Part shown: positions 17,976-26,619 of the stretch, in pieces
Layout: each line of letters begins with the position of its first letter
Position numbering within the stretch: position 1 is the first letter of the stretch
Assembly: GCA_020853025.1 (NCBI GenBank)
Contig: JADYZP010000060.1
Span: 1-64,000 of the forward strand
DNA length: 64,000 nt
Direction of reading: 5' to 3'
DNA from: Burkholderiales bacterium
Lineage (GTDB): Bacteria > Pseudomonadota > Gammaproteobacteria > Burkholderiales > Casimicrobiaceae
Notes under the pieces: model-generated
Seen by the model: the letters and a program-made list of their open reading frames with translations, nothing else
The model's database searches: none
Told to the model about the DNA's origin: nothing
Made by a program: the position numbers and the translations under genes

Positions 17976-19094
17976 TCATGGCTTGATGCTGCTGGGCTGT
18001 TCGCCGCGTTCGTAGACGATGTTCGCGCGCCCGACCAGCAGCGGGTCGACCATGCCGATGCGCTCCTGGTCCTTGGGCTGGTAGGGAAACGAGTGCAGCA
18101 GAAAGCGCAGCGCGTTCAGGCGCGCGCGCTTCTTGCAGTCGGACTTGATCACGGTCCACGGCGCGTCGGCGGTGTCGGTGTGGAAGAACATCGCCTCCTT
18201 GGCCTTCGTGTACTCGTCCCACTTGTCGAGCGACGCCATGTCGATCGGCGACAGCTTCCACTGCTTCAGCGGATGTGCTTCGCGCTCGCGGAAGCGCCGC
18301 CGCTGCTCCTCACGACTCACCGAAAACCAGTACTTGATCAGGTGGATGCCGCTGTGGACGAGATTGCGCTCGAATTCGGGCGCCTGGCGCATGAACTCGG
18401 TGTATTCGTCATCGGTGCAGAAACCCATCACGCGCTCGACGCCGGCGCGGTTGTACCACGAACGGTCGAAGAGCACGATCTCGCCGTGCGAGGGTAGGTG
18501 CTGGACGTAGCGCTGGAAGTACCACTGGCCTCGCTCGGCTTCGGTCGGCTTCTCGAGTGCTACGACGTGCGCGCCGCGCGGGTTCAGGTGCTCCATGAAG
18601 CGCTTGATCGTGCCGCCCTTGCCGGCCGCGTCGCGCCCTTCGAAGAGGATGACGATCCGCTGTCCGGTCGACTTGATCCACGCCTGGAACTTCAGCAACT
18701 CGACCTGGAGCCGGTACTTCTGCCTTTCGTAATTCTTGCGCCCGAGCAGGTTGCGGTACGGATAGCCGCCGGTGCGCCAGTCGTTGGCGAGTTCGTCGTC
18801 GGCCTCGCGTTCCGCTTCCCGGGCGCGGGCCTTTTGCGTTTCGATCAAAGACTGGATGAGCGCCTTCGCGTCGGCAGGCGAGTGGCCGGCCAGCATGTCG
18901 GCCAGCGCGTTGGTCTCGGCGTTGACGGCCGCCGCGACGTTCTCCCTGACCGCACCGCGCTCGACCGCAGCGGGCGTGCTGGTCGGGCCGATGTCGCCCG
19001 AACTCACGCGGCGCGGTCGGTGCGCCCTCGGCAACGGCGCCTTCTCCGCGTCCTTCCCCCGTCCTGACAACCGATTTCTGCGGCCCGTGGTCAT
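17976..19094 (-). CDS. ppk2: Polyphosphate kinase 2
   Basis: A 372-residue PPK2-family kinase that moves phosphate between polyphosphate and nucleotides. The core (about 105-345) has Walker A GRDAAGKGG at 153-161, the lid-type KPTEAERGQWYFQRY, Walker B FDRSWYNRAGVERVMGF and HLIKYWFSVSREEQ. The order NDWRTGGYPYRN before Walker A is typical of the single-domain class I enzymes that phosphorylate nucleoside diphosphates. The first 100 residues are basic and Ala-rich with no recognisable domain. ATG 19094 is preferred since GGAGGAG lies 8 bases upstream. No ppk1 or ppx is nearby. Confidence 0.93.
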   Translation of the reverse strand: MTTGRRNRLSGRGKDAEKAPLPRAHRPRRVSSGDIGPTSTPAAVERGAVRENVAAAVNAETNALADMLAGHSPADAKALIQSLIETQKARAREAEREADDELANDWRTGGYPYRNLLGRKNYERQKYRLQVELLKFQAWIKSTGQRIVILFEGRDAAGKGGTIKRFMEHLNPRGAHVVALEKPTEAERGQWYFQRYVQHLPSHGEIVLFDRSWYNRAGVERVMGFCTDDEYTEFMRQAPEFERNLVHSGIHLIKYWFSVSREEQRRRFREREAHPLKQWKLSPIDMASLDKWDEYTKAKEAMFFHTDTADAPWTVIKSDCKKRARLNALRFLLHSFPYQPKDQERIGMVDPLLVGRANIVYERGEQPSSIKP

Positions 19095-19186
19095 GACACC
19101 CGCTCCTCCGCAATTTCCGCACAATGCCCCGACGGAGCTTCAAGCATGAGGGCGCCTCGCACCGCGGTAACCCGCCAACCGCACCG

Positions 19187-20287
19187 CTATTTCGACGAAG
19201 GCAATTTTCCCACTACGCCCTGCACATAGTAGTCCATCCTCGAAAGCTCGGCGTCGGTGATCGTCTTCCCCGCCGCCAGCCGCTCCTTGCCGGTGTTGTC
19301 CTTCATCGGACCGGTGAACGGCGACAGCTTGCCCGCGGCGATCTCGGCTTCGGCCTTTTTCACCATTGCCTGCACGTCCGCCGGCACGATCTTGTTGAAC
19401 GGCGCCAGCTTGATCATGCCGTCCTTGATGCCGCCCCAGACGTTGTCCTGCTGCCACTTGCCATCGAGCACCGATTGCGCGACACGGGTGTAGTAGTCGC
19501 CCCAATGATGAGTGACGGCGGTCAGCTGCGCATTCGGCCCGTATTTCGACATGTCGGAGTGGTAGGCGACCGCATAGACCTTCTTCGCCTCCGCCGTCTG
19601 CATCGTTGCGGTCGAGTCGGTGTGATGCGTCAGCACATCCGCGTTCTGCGAGATCAGCGTATTCGCCGCCTCGGATTCCTTGCCCGGATCGAACCACGCG
19701 CTGACCCAGATGACCTTGACCTCCGCCTTGGGGTTGACGCTGCGCAGGCCTCGCGCAAAGGCGTTGATGCCCATGACGACTTCGGGGATCGGGAATGCCG
19801 CCACGTAGCCGGCGATGCCGGTCTTGGACATCTTGCCGGCGACGATGCCGGCAAGGTAACGACCTTCGTAGAAGCGGGCGTTGTAGATGCCGACGTTTTT
19901 CGATGTCTTGTACCCGGTGGCGTGCTCGAACTTGGTGTTCGGAAACGCCTGCGCGACCTTGATCGTCGGATTCATGTACCCGAACGAGGTCGTGAAAATC
20001 AAGTGGTGTCCGGTGGCCGCCAGGTCACGGATCACGCGCTCGGCGTCCGTACCTTCGGGTACGTTCTCGATGAACTTGGTCGTGACCCTGCCGCCCAGCG
20101 CCGCTTCCATCTGCTTGCGGCCCGTGTCGTGCTGGAACGTCCAGCCCGCGTCGCCGATGGGGCTCACGTAGACGAAACCGATCTTCAAGGGCTCGCCGGC
20201 CTTGGGTTGCGCGGAGGCGGGCAGCGCCAATGCGAGCGCGCAAGCGGTCAGCGTCGCCAGCGACGTTCTGCGGGAAAGGCGGGTCAT
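19187..20287 (-). CDS. BMP-family ABC transporter substrate-binding protein
   Basis: A 366-residue binding protein of the basic membrane protein (BMP/PnrA) family. A signal peptide ends at about 26 (PASAQ). The mature part begins LKIGFVYVSPIGDAGWTFQHD, the usual nucleoside-binding start with its aromatic Trp, and has GYMNPTIKVAQAFPNTKFEHATGYK and ITHHWGDYY-like AVTHHWGDYYTRV. Family members bind purine nucleosides; some bind other ligands, so substrate is inferred. It is the last gene of a four-gene operon reading ATPase, permease, permease, receptor, with an 80-base gap before it. Confidence 0.92.
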   Translation of the reverse strand: MTRLSRRTSLATLTACALALALPASAQPKAGEPLKIGFVYVSPIGDAGWTFQHDTGRKQMEAALGGRVTTKFIENVPEGTDAERVIRDLAATGHHLIFTTSFGYMNPTIKVAQAFPNTKFEHATGYKTSKNVGIYNARFYEGRYLAGIVAGKMSKTGIAGYVAAFPIPEVVMGINAFARGLRSVNPKAEVKVIWVSAWFDPGKESEAANTLISQNADVLTHHTDSTATMQTAEAKKVYAVAYHSDMSKYGPNAQLTAVTHHWGDYYTRVAQSVLDGKWQQDNVWGGIKDGMIKLAPFNKIVPADVQAMVKKAEAEIAAGKLSPFTGPMKDNTGKERLAAGKTITDAELSRMDYYVQGVVGKLPSSK

Positions 20288-20368
20288 CGTGGTCTCCTGG
20301 ACGCGTAGTTGTCTATGGGTCGGCTATCGATGGAAAACCGGGGATTTTACGCCTTTGCCGATGCGCGC

Positions 20369-21292
20369 TCAGCCTTCCGGATGGAATGGACGACCCAGCG
20401 AAGCCGGCGCGTTCTGCTTGATCACGGCGGCGTTGCGCGAAATGATCGCGAGCACGACGATGGTGGCGATGTAGGGCAACATCGCCAGGTACTGCGACGG
20501 CAGCTCGACGCCCATGCCCTGCGCCTGGAACTGGGCGAGGGTGACGCCGCCAAACAGGTAGGCGCCTGCCAACACCCGCCACGGCTTCCAGTTGGCGAAG
20601 ACGACCAGCGCCAGCGCGATCCAGCCGCGGCCCGAGGTCATGCCCTCGGCCCACGATGGGCTATAGACAAGCGACAGGTAGGCGCCGCCCAGTCCCGCGC
20701 AGGCGCCGCCGAAAAGCACGGCAAGGTAGCGGATACGCACCACGGAAATGCCAATCGCGTGCGCTGACTGCGGCGACTCGCCTACTGCGCGCAGAACGAG
20801 GCCCGCGCGCGTCCGGGACAGGAACCACTGAATCGCCGCGAACAACGCGAGCGACAGGTAGACCAACGGGTTGTGGCCGAAAAGCAGCACGCCGACGACG
20901 GGAATATCCGGCAGTCCATGAACCGTCAGCGGGCGGATCGGTTCGATGATGACGCTGACGTAGTCGAGTCCGATGAACGCGGACAATCCGATGCCGAACA
21001 ACGACAACGCGAGCCCGGACGCGACCTGGTTCGCGTGCAGACTCAAGGTGACGATGGCGAAGACGAGCGATAGCGCGGCGCCGCCCGCCATGCCCGCGGC
21101 GACTCCGAGCCATGGCGATTGGCTGGTCGTCGCAACGATGAAGGCAACGACCGCACCGACCAGCATCATGCCTTCGACTCCCAGGTTCAGGACGCCCGAC
21201 TTCTCGGTGACGAGCTCGCCCAGCGCCGCGAAGACCAGCGGCGTGCCGGCGGCCAGCGTGAGCAGCAGCAGCGTGATGGCGTGATCCATCAT
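20369..21292 (-). CDS. ABC transporter permease, BMP/nucleoside type (second permease)
   Basis: A 307-residue inner-membrane permease with eight or more hydrophobic segments. It matches the shorter permease of BMP-type importers (NupC/YufQ-like): FAALGELVTEKSGVLNLGVEGMM near the start and LRAVGESPQSAHAIGISV as the coupling-helix region facing the ATPase. It pairs with the permease directly upstream, and their genes overlap by four bases. A longer open frame continues upstream to 22246 but this is read-through of the other permease in the wrong frame; the ATG at 21292 is well placed. Confidence 0.92.
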   Translation of the reverse strand: MMDHAITLLLLTLAAGTPLVFAALGELVTEKSGVLNLGVEGMMLVGAVVAFIVATTSQSPWLGVAAGMAGGAALSLVFAIVTLSLHANQVASGLALSLFGIGLSAFIGLDYVSVIIEPIRPLTVHGLPDIPVVGVLLFGHNPLVYLSLALFAAIQWFLSRTRAGLVLRAVGESPQSAHAIGISVVRIRYLAVLFGGACAGLGGAYLSLVYSPSWAEGMTSGRGWIALALVVFANWKPWRVLAGAYLFGGVTLAQFQAQGMGVELPSQYLAMLPYIATIVVLAIISRNAAVIKQNAPASLGRPFHPEG

Positions 21293-22374
21293 GCGGCCGT
21301 GGCGGCGGTGGGTGGACGCACGATGCGCAGCCGGAAGCGGATGAAGACATCGGTGGCCAAGAGGAACAAGAGCAGCGTTCCCTGGAACAGTCCGGTAACC
21401 GATGACGGCAGCGCGAGGTGCATCTGTGCCGCCTCGCCGCCCAGGTAGAGCAGCGACATCAGCAGGCTCGCGAAAAAAATGCCCACCGGATGCAGGCGGC
21501 CGACGAAGGCGACGATGATCGCGGCGAAGCCGTAGCCCGGCGAGACGACCGGCAGCAGCTGGCCGATGGGCCCCGCCACTTCCCCGACTCCGGCGAGCCC
21601 CGCGCAGGCGCCGCCGGCCAGCATGCCTATCCAGACGGTGCGTGACGACGAAATGCCCGCATAGCTGGCGGCGGCCGGCGCCAGTCCGGCGACGCGCATC
21701 TGGAACCCGGCGAGACTCCTCTGCATGAACAGCCATCCGGCGGCCACCGCGGCGAGCGCGATGAAGAGGCCAACATTGAGCCGCGTCCCGGCGACAAGAA
21801 TGGGCAGCAGTGCGGTCTCCGCGAACATCTTCGACTGCGGAAAGTTGAAACCCTCCGGATCGCGCCACGCGCCGTGCACCAGCAGCGACAGGATCAGCGA
21901 GGCGACGTAGACCAGCATCAGCGACACCAGGATCTCGTTGGTGTTGCAACGCGTGCGCAGGAACGCGGGAATCGCCGCCCACGCCATGCCGCCGGCCGCA
22001 CCGACCACGAACATCGCCGGCAGCACCCACCGCGAATCCGAGTCGTGAAACGCGAGCGCGACGCCGCCACCGGCGATCGCGCCCATGATGAGCTGTCCCT
22101 CGGCGCCGATGTTCCAGACGTTCGCGCGATAGCCGATCGACAGCCCGACCGCGCAGAGCATGATCGGGCTCGCCTTCAGCACCAGCTCGCCGGCGTCGTA
22201 GAGCGTGTTCATCGGCTCGATGAAAAAGACGTACAGCGCGTGCCATGGATTCCTGCCCATGAGCGAGAACAACACCAAGCCGATCAGGACCACCGCCACG
22301 GCCGCCACCATCGGCGACAGCCAGCCGGCGAACCGCGACGGCTCCGCGCGGGGTTCAAGGCGGATGCGCATCAT
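21289..22374 (-). CDS. ABC transporter permease, BMP/nucleoside type (first permease)
   Basis: A 361-residue permease of the same importer. After about 20 polar residues come a membrane helix (22-40), the segment ASPIMLCAVGLSIGYRANVWNIGAEGQL that is diagnostic for the longer BMP permease (YufP-like), and a total of about nine membrane spans. The coupling region FQMRVAGLAPAAASYAGIS lies near residue 235. Its start overlaps the stop of the ATPase gene and its end overlaps the start of the second permease, so three genes are translationally coupled. Confidence 0.92.
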   Translation of the reverse strand: MMRIRLEPRAEPSRFAGWLSPMVAAVAVVLIGLVLFSLMGRNPWHALYVFFIEPMNTLYDAGELVLKASPIMLCAVGLSIGYRANVWNIGAEGQLIMGAIAGGGVALAFHDSDSRWVLPAMFVVGAAGGMAWAAIPAFLRTRCNTNEILVSLMLVYVASLILSLLVHGAWRDPEGFNFPQSKMFAETALLPILVAGTRLNVGLFIALAAVAAGWLFMQRSLAGFQMRVAGLAPAAASYAGISSSRTVWIGMLAGGACAGLAGVGEVAGPIGQLLPVVSPGYGFAAIIVAFVGRLHPVGIFFASLLMSLLYLGGEAAQMHLALPSSVTGLFQGTLLLFLLATDVFIRFRLRIVRPPTAATAA

Positions 22375-23912
22375 CGACTGGAGTCCGGCCGTAGGTACCG
22401 ACCCTCGCCGTCCCTGTGGATGAACACTCCGGACATCAGGAGGCCGATTTCCTCGGCGTTGGTTTCAGCCACGGGCTTGGCGTCCGACAACCTGCCCTGT
22501 GCGATCACCGCAAGCCGGTCGCAGATCTCGAAGAGCTCGTCTAACTCCTCCGACACTACGAGTACCGCCCCGCCACGGTCGCGCAGGTCGAGCAGCGCCT
22601 GGCGGATCTGCGCGGCAGAGCCAACGTCCACGCCCCATGTCGGCTGCGCGACGATCAGAAGCCTGGGGTGCTGGCCCAGTTCGCGGCCGATGATGAATTT
22701 TTGCAGGTTCCCGCCCGACAGGCTCCGCGCGGTCGCATCGGGTCCAGCGGCGTTCACGCCGTAAGTGCGGAGGGTCCTGGCCGCGTAGTCGCGCACGACG
22801 CCGGCGCGCACGAATTGGTGCGCCACCATGCCCTTGCGATAGGCGGTCAACAGCGCATTCTCGGCAAGCGACATCTCCGGCACTGCACCGCGTCCCAGCC
22901 GCTCCTCGGGAACAAAGGCGAGACCGAGAGCGCGGCGCTGCGCTGCGCCCATGCGTCCCGCCGCGGTGCCGAGGAGCGTGACCGTGTCGGCCTCGTCCTG
23001 CCGGCGTTCGCCGGACAATGCCGTCATCAATTCGCGCTGGCCATTGCCGGAGACTCCGGCAATGCCGACGATTTCGCCGGCGCGCACGGAGAGGTCGATG
23101 TCCGACAGCGAAGTTCCGAAAAGATCGTCAGCCGCCAGCGTCAGCTTGCGCACGACGAGTACGTCGGCGCCGGCATGAGCGGCGCGATGCTGTGTTTGCG
23201 GCAGCTCGCCGCCGATCATCATGCGCGCGAGCGACGAAGACGATTCGTGCCGCGGATCGCAATCTCCCGTCACCCGGCCGCCGCGCAACACGGTGGCCTT
23301 GTGACATAGCGCCCGGATCTCGTTCAGCTTGTGGCTGATGTAGAGGACGCTGCAGCCTTCCGTCGCCAGTCGACGCAAAGTCGCGAAGAGCTTGTCGACC
23401 GCCTGCGGCGTCAGCACCGACGTCGGTTCGTCCATGATCAGCAGCCGCGGTTCCTGCAGCAGGCAGCGGACGATCTCGACGCGTTGCCGCTCGCCTACCG
23501 ACATCGTGTGCACGTGCCGATCCGGGTCGAGCGGCAGTCCATAGCGGTTCGACACGTCGCGAATGCGATCGGACAATTCCACGCTCGTGCGTTCATTTTC
23601 CAGTGCGAGCACGATGTTGTCGGCCACCGTCAGCGTCTCGAACAGCGAGAAATGTTGGAACACCATCCCGATGCCGAGCCGGCGCGCGCGCGCCGGATTG
23701 GCGATGGTCACCGGGACGCCTTCCCACGCGATCGTTCCGGCGTCCGGCTTCACCGCGCCGTAGATGATCTTCATCAGCGTCGACTTGCCAGCGCCGTTCT
23801 CGCCGAGCACCGCATGAATCTCGCCGGGCAGCACTGTCAGGTCGATCGCGTTGTTGGCGACGACGTTTGCGTAGCGCTTGGTGATTCCGGACAGTTGCAG
23901 GCGCGGCGACAT
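22371..23912 (-). CDS. ABC transporter ATP-binding protein, duplicated (BMP/nucleoside type)
   Basis: A 513-residue protein with two ABC cassettes in tandem, as in sugar and nucleoside importers. First cassette: Walker A GENGAGKSTLMK, signature MSVGERQRVEI, Walker B LLIMDEPTSVLTPQ. The second has a degenerate Walker A (GVSGNGQRE) but a good signature LSGGNLQKFIIGREL, and its Walker B region reads LLIVAQPTWGVD with Gln where Glu is usual. So hydrolysis probably depends mainly on the first site, a common asymmetry in this family. ATG 23912 is chosen over the TTG six bases upstream. Confidence 0.93.
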   Translation of the reverse strand: MSPRLQLSGITKRYANVVANNAIDLTVLPGEIHAVLGENGAGKSTLMKIIYGAVKPDAGTIAWEGVPVTIANPARARRLGIGMVFQHFSLFETLTVADNIVLALENERTSVELSDRIRDVSNRYGLPLDPDRHVHTMSVGERQRVEIVRCLLQEPRLLIMDEPTSVLTPQAVDKLFATLRRLATEGCSVLYISHKLNEIRALCHKATVLRGGRVTGDCDPRHESSSSLARMMIGGELPQTQHRAAHAGADVLVVRKLTLAADDLFGTSLSDIDLSVRAGEIVGIAGVSGNGQRELMTALSGERRQDEADTVTLLGTAAGRMGAAQRRALGLAFVPEERLGRGAVPEMSLAENALLTAYRKGMVAHQFVRAGVVRDYAARTLRTYGVNAAGPDATARSLSGGNLQKFIIGRELGQHPRLLIVAQPTWGVDVGSAAQIRQALLDLRDRGGAVLVVSEELDELFEICDRLAVIAQGRLSDAKPVAETNAEEIGLLMSGVFIHRDGEGRYLRPDSSR

Positions 23913-23964
23913 GGACAATCAGGGTCGGCCAACGGGTTGCGAAATCCCGGTCGAAACCAATGCA

Positions 23965-23990
23965 AAAAGGGCCCCGGTCGGGGCCCTTTT
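23965..23990 (-). terminator. Rho-independent terminator of the SYLF gene
   Basis: AAAAGGGCCCCG and CGGGGCCCTTTT form a nearly perfect stem with a 2-3 base loop. Read on the minus strand it lies about 30 bases after the stop of the SYLF-domain gene (24019) and ends in a T-run, separating that gene from the ABC importer operon downstream. Confidence 0.85.
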
Positions 23991-24018
23991 CACTTTGCCG
24001 CAACAGGCGAGACGCTTC

Positions 24019-24702
24019 TTACTTGCCGCCAGCCGCCTTGGTGACAGCGGCGAGCAGCTTCGCAGCGCCCTTGTTGCTGACCGCACCCTTGACCAGGATG
24101 TCGATCGGTTGCACCGGCTTGCCGAAGTACGCCTTGTTCCATTCGTCGCTCAGGTTCACCAGCGTGCCGTCCAGGTTGATCCCGCCATAGACGCCCTTGG
24201 CGCGGGTGAAGCTGATCAGGTCCGCGGCGATGTCCGACTTGGCGCCGGCGCCGACCGGACCGGCCGCGACGCTCGCGTCGCCACCCATCTTGAAGTTGGC
24301 CGAAAGCAGCGAGTTGAAGCCCTTCTCGGTCATCACCAGCGTGACCATTTCGGACACCGAGACGCCCGCCTGGAAGCCGACGCTGGCGGTGGCCATCGTG
24401 TAGAACGACGGGCCGACCCATTTGCCGCCTTCCCTTGCGACCACGAGCGCGCGCCCGCCGGAGCCGCCAAAGATGAAGCCCGCCTTGACGATTTCCGGCG
24501 CGATGATCACGGCCCTGGCGCGGCTGAAGTTCTGCTGCAGCCACTTCATCTCCGGATCGTTCACGAAATTCGTCAGCGTCGCATCGGCCTGGTTGACCAG
24601 TACCTGCTGGTCGCCCTGCGCCTGCGCGGAGGTTGCGGTAAAGCCAAGTGCGGCGGCGGCGATCATCGTCGTCGCTGCCAATCGTTGCATGATGGTTTTC
24701 AT
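24019..24702 (-). CDS. SYLF-domain (YSC84-like) lipid-binding protein, exported
   Basis: A 227-residue secreted protein. A signal peptide ends at ATSAQA (about 28). The rest is a SYLF/DUF500 domain: ARAVIIAPEIVKAGFIFGGSGGRALVV, a GPSFYTMATASVGFQAGVSVSEMV stretch and the Gly-rich AKGVYGGINLDGTLV. SYLF domains bind phosphoinositides in eukaryotes; the bacterial proteins are found in the periplasm or envelope with unknown ligand. It is a single gene with its own terminator. The neighbouring glycine-zipper lipoprotein on the same strand suggests both may respond to envelope stress, which is inference. Confidence 0.85.
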   Translation of the reverse strand: MKTIMQRLAATTMIAAAALGFTATSAQAQGDQQVLVNQADATLTNFVNDPEMKWLQQNFSRARAVIIAPEIVKAGFIFGGSGGRALVVAREGGKWVGPSFYTMATASVGFQAGVSVSEMVTLVMTEKGFNSLLSANFKMGGDASVAAGPVGAGAKSDIAADLISFTRAKGVYGGINLDGTLVNLSDEWNKAYFGKPVQPIDILVKGAVSNKGAAKLLAAVTKAAGGK

Positions 24703-24771
24703 ATCCTGTTCCTTTTTTCTATGCGGCGATTGCCGCCGCGTTTTGTGAGTGACCTGCCTCGCGGGAATGCC

Positions 24772-25218
24772 CTAGCCGCGCAGCAGTTCGATGCCCGTTG
24801 ACGTCACGCGTACCCGATCGCCGATCCTGAGTCCCGGCGCCGACGTTTGCTGGATCGTTGCATAGCTCCCGTCGTCGTAGCGAACGCCGATGTTCCAAAC
24901 CAGCGTCTGGTCGCGGCCTGCGAGTTCGTTGCCGACGAAGCCCCCGCCCACGGCGCCGACCACCGTCGCGACGGTCTTGCCTGTGCCACCGCCGATCAGG
25001 CTGCCCAGGCCGCCGCCGATGAGCGCGCCGCCGATCGCGCCGACGGCATTCGGCACGTTCTGCACCGTGTGCGTCTGGATCGATTCGACCCTGCCGACCC
25101 GGGCGAGCGGCGTGTCGCTGACCGAGTAGGCGGGCGGCGTGTTGCAGCCGGCCAGCAGCAACGCCGCACAGGCGGCGATAGCGGCGGCGGGGCGCCTCCA
25201 CGAATTCAATTTCATCAT
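24772..25218 (-). CDS. Glycine-zipper lipoprotein (SlyB/17 kDa antigen-like)
   Basis: A 148-residue lipoprotein. The signal ends in LLLAGC (lipobox, Cys at about 25), after which VGRVESIQTHTVQ precedes a glycine-zipper block AIGGALIGGGLGSLIGGG and VVGAVGGGFVGNE that would form one or two membrane-inserting helices. A small C-terminal beta domain follows with RYDDGSYATIQQ and GDRVRVTSTGIELL. This is the outer-membrane lipoprotein SlyB-type layout. The start is ATG 25218 or 25215, with AGGAGA at a suitable distance. It is 69 bases upstream of the SYLF gene on the same strand. Confidence 0.85.
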   Translation of the reverse strand: MMKLNSWRRPAAAIAACAALLLAGCNTPPAYSVSDTPLARVGRVESIQTHTVQNVPNAVGAIGGALIGGGLGSLIGGGTGKTVATVVGAVGGGFVGNELAGRDQTLVWNIGVRYDDGSYATIQQTSAPGLRIGDRVRVTSTGIELLRG

Positions 25219-25305
25219 TTCGGTTCTCCTGCGTGCTGTTAATTCGGGCAAGCCTATGACAGCGGCTCGCGCCTCAAGGTTTCGTCGATGGGTTCCGGCG
25301 CGTGC

Positions 25306-26166
25306 TCAGTCCGGAATCGAATACAGCAGATACATGGCGGCCAGCAGTCCGGACGGACGGCCGAGCTTGCCCAGCCAGTTCGCGAAAATCGTTTCGATTT
25401 CGCCGCCCATATACACCTGCGTCAGCGCGCGGTTGACCTCGAGCCGGAGCGCGGAGTCATTACGCGGCAGCGCGAAGGCATAGGGCTCGATCGACAGGTC
25501 CTCGGCCAGCAGCGCGAGCTTGCCGGGATCCTTCGCCTGCGCGGCGAGCCCCACCAGCTTGATCTTGTCGCCGGCGTAGGCGTCGACGCTGCCCGATTCC
25601 AGCATCGCCACGCCTTCGTTGGCGTGGGCGATCGGTACGATAGTCGCGACGACCTTCTGGCGCGCCAGCGAGTCCTTCAGCCGGCTCTCGGTCGTCGTGC
25701 CTTGCAACACGGCGATCTTCCTTCCACCCAGTTCGGACATCCGGTTGACCGGCGAATCCGACTTGACAAGGAAGCCTCCGCCGTCGACGAAGATGAGATT
25801 CGAGAAATCGACGTTCGCGAGGCGGGAGAGCGTCTGCGTCGTGTTCGCGCATTCGATGTCGGCTTTGCCGGAGGCGACCATCTGCAGGCGATCGACGACC
25901 GAGCCGACCTTCCAGTTCACCTTGAGGTTGGGTTCGCCGATCGCGCGGCCGATATGTGCGATCACCCGCTTGCAGATGTCGATCGAGTAACCGGCGGGCT
26001 CGTTGTTGGAACCGACGAAGGAAAACGGCAGCGAGTCGCCCGAGAAACCGACGTTGATCGCGCGCGCCGCCTTGATCTTGCCCAGCGTGTTCGGAACCGG
26101 CTGCGCCTCTGTGCCTCCCGCGAGCATGCCCGCGGCGACAAATACGGCAATGAGGAATTTTTTCAC
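25306..26166 (-). CDS. Amino-acid-type ABC substrate-binding protein (GltI-like)
   Basis: A 286-residue family 3 periplasmic binding protein. A signal peptide is removed near GGTEAQ (about 22). The binding lobe starts TLGKIKAARAINVGFSGDSLPFSF, followed by GYSIDICKRVI, the conserved ADIECANTTQTLSR with its ligand-binding stretch and GTTTESRLKD. This is the pattern of glutamate/aspartate receptors. No permease or ATPase genes are adjacent, so it is an orphan. Upstream, pointing the other way, is a truncated copy of a related receptor gene. Confidence 0.88.
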   Translation of the reverse strand: MKKFLIAVFVAAGMLAGGTEAQPVPNTLGKIKAARAINVGFSGDSLPFSFVGSNNEPAGYSIDICKRVIAHIGRAIGEPNLKVNWKVGSVVDRLQMVASGKADIECANTTQTLSRLANVDFSNLIFVDGGGFLVKSDSPVNRMSELGGRKIAVLQGTTTESRLKDSLARQKVVATIVPIAHANEGVAMLESGSVDAYAGDKIKLVGLAAQAKDPGKLALLAEDLSIEPYAFALPRNDSALRLEVNRALTQVYMGGEIETIFANWLGKLGRPSGLLAAMYLLYSIPD

Positions 26167-26429
26167 AATGGAGACCTTGATGTTGGGGGGGAAACGACAT
26201 TCGTCGCAGCCGGCGGTGCCGCGATGCGGCCCGAAATGATCGTGGCGGGAGGGCGACCGAAGACCGCGGATTCTACACCAACCCGCCTGGTGCGCCGGAA
26301 TGCCGGCAGGCGAGCGGCCGTTCCGTCAGGTGCGCGGCGACACCGCTGCCGCCGATGCGGACGCGTGCAGCGAGCACGTGCATGCTACACTGCGCGCCAC
26401 CGCTTATGGCCGCATGTGTGTCGTTCCCT

Positions 26430-26603
26430 ATGGCCTTTTCGCGCCTGGCAACAATCATCGTCATCGGGTGCTGCGTCTCAGGCACCGCCTTCGCCGCGTC
26501 GCCGGCGCTCGATCGCATCAAGAGCAGCGGTACCGTCACCTTCGGTTACCGCGAGGCGGCCGCACCGTTGGTCGGCAACGACGTCGAGCTGGTCGCCCCC
26601 TGA
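26430..26603 (+). pseudogene. Truncated amino-acid-type binding protein
   Basis: About 57 residues beginning MAFSRLATIIVIGCCVSGTA, a signal peptide, then SPALDRIKSSGTVTFGYREA, which is the start of a family 3 binding protein (compare ALDRIK-x-S-G-x-hydrophobic). The similarity ends after about 48 residues and the frame closes at 26603 with an unrelated tail, 16 bases before the MlaE-type gene. It is therefore a 5' fragment of a paralogue of the receptor at 25306-26166, probably left by a deletion when the next operon came to lie here. It might still be transcribed through into that operon. The region 26167-26429 between the two carries no other recognisable feature. Confidence 0.6.
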
Positions 26604-26619
26604 ACGCGGGAACGCGCGC

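Noticed and set aside
20369..22246. Apparent 625-residue fused permease
   Set aside because: The upstream half is out of frame with the first permease; the two permeases are separate, overlapping genes.
25288..26619. N-terminal extension making the MlaE-type protein 816 residues long
   Set aside because: The extension is antisense to the binding protein gene at 25306-26166 and shows no domain; the STAS domain starts right at ATG 26620.
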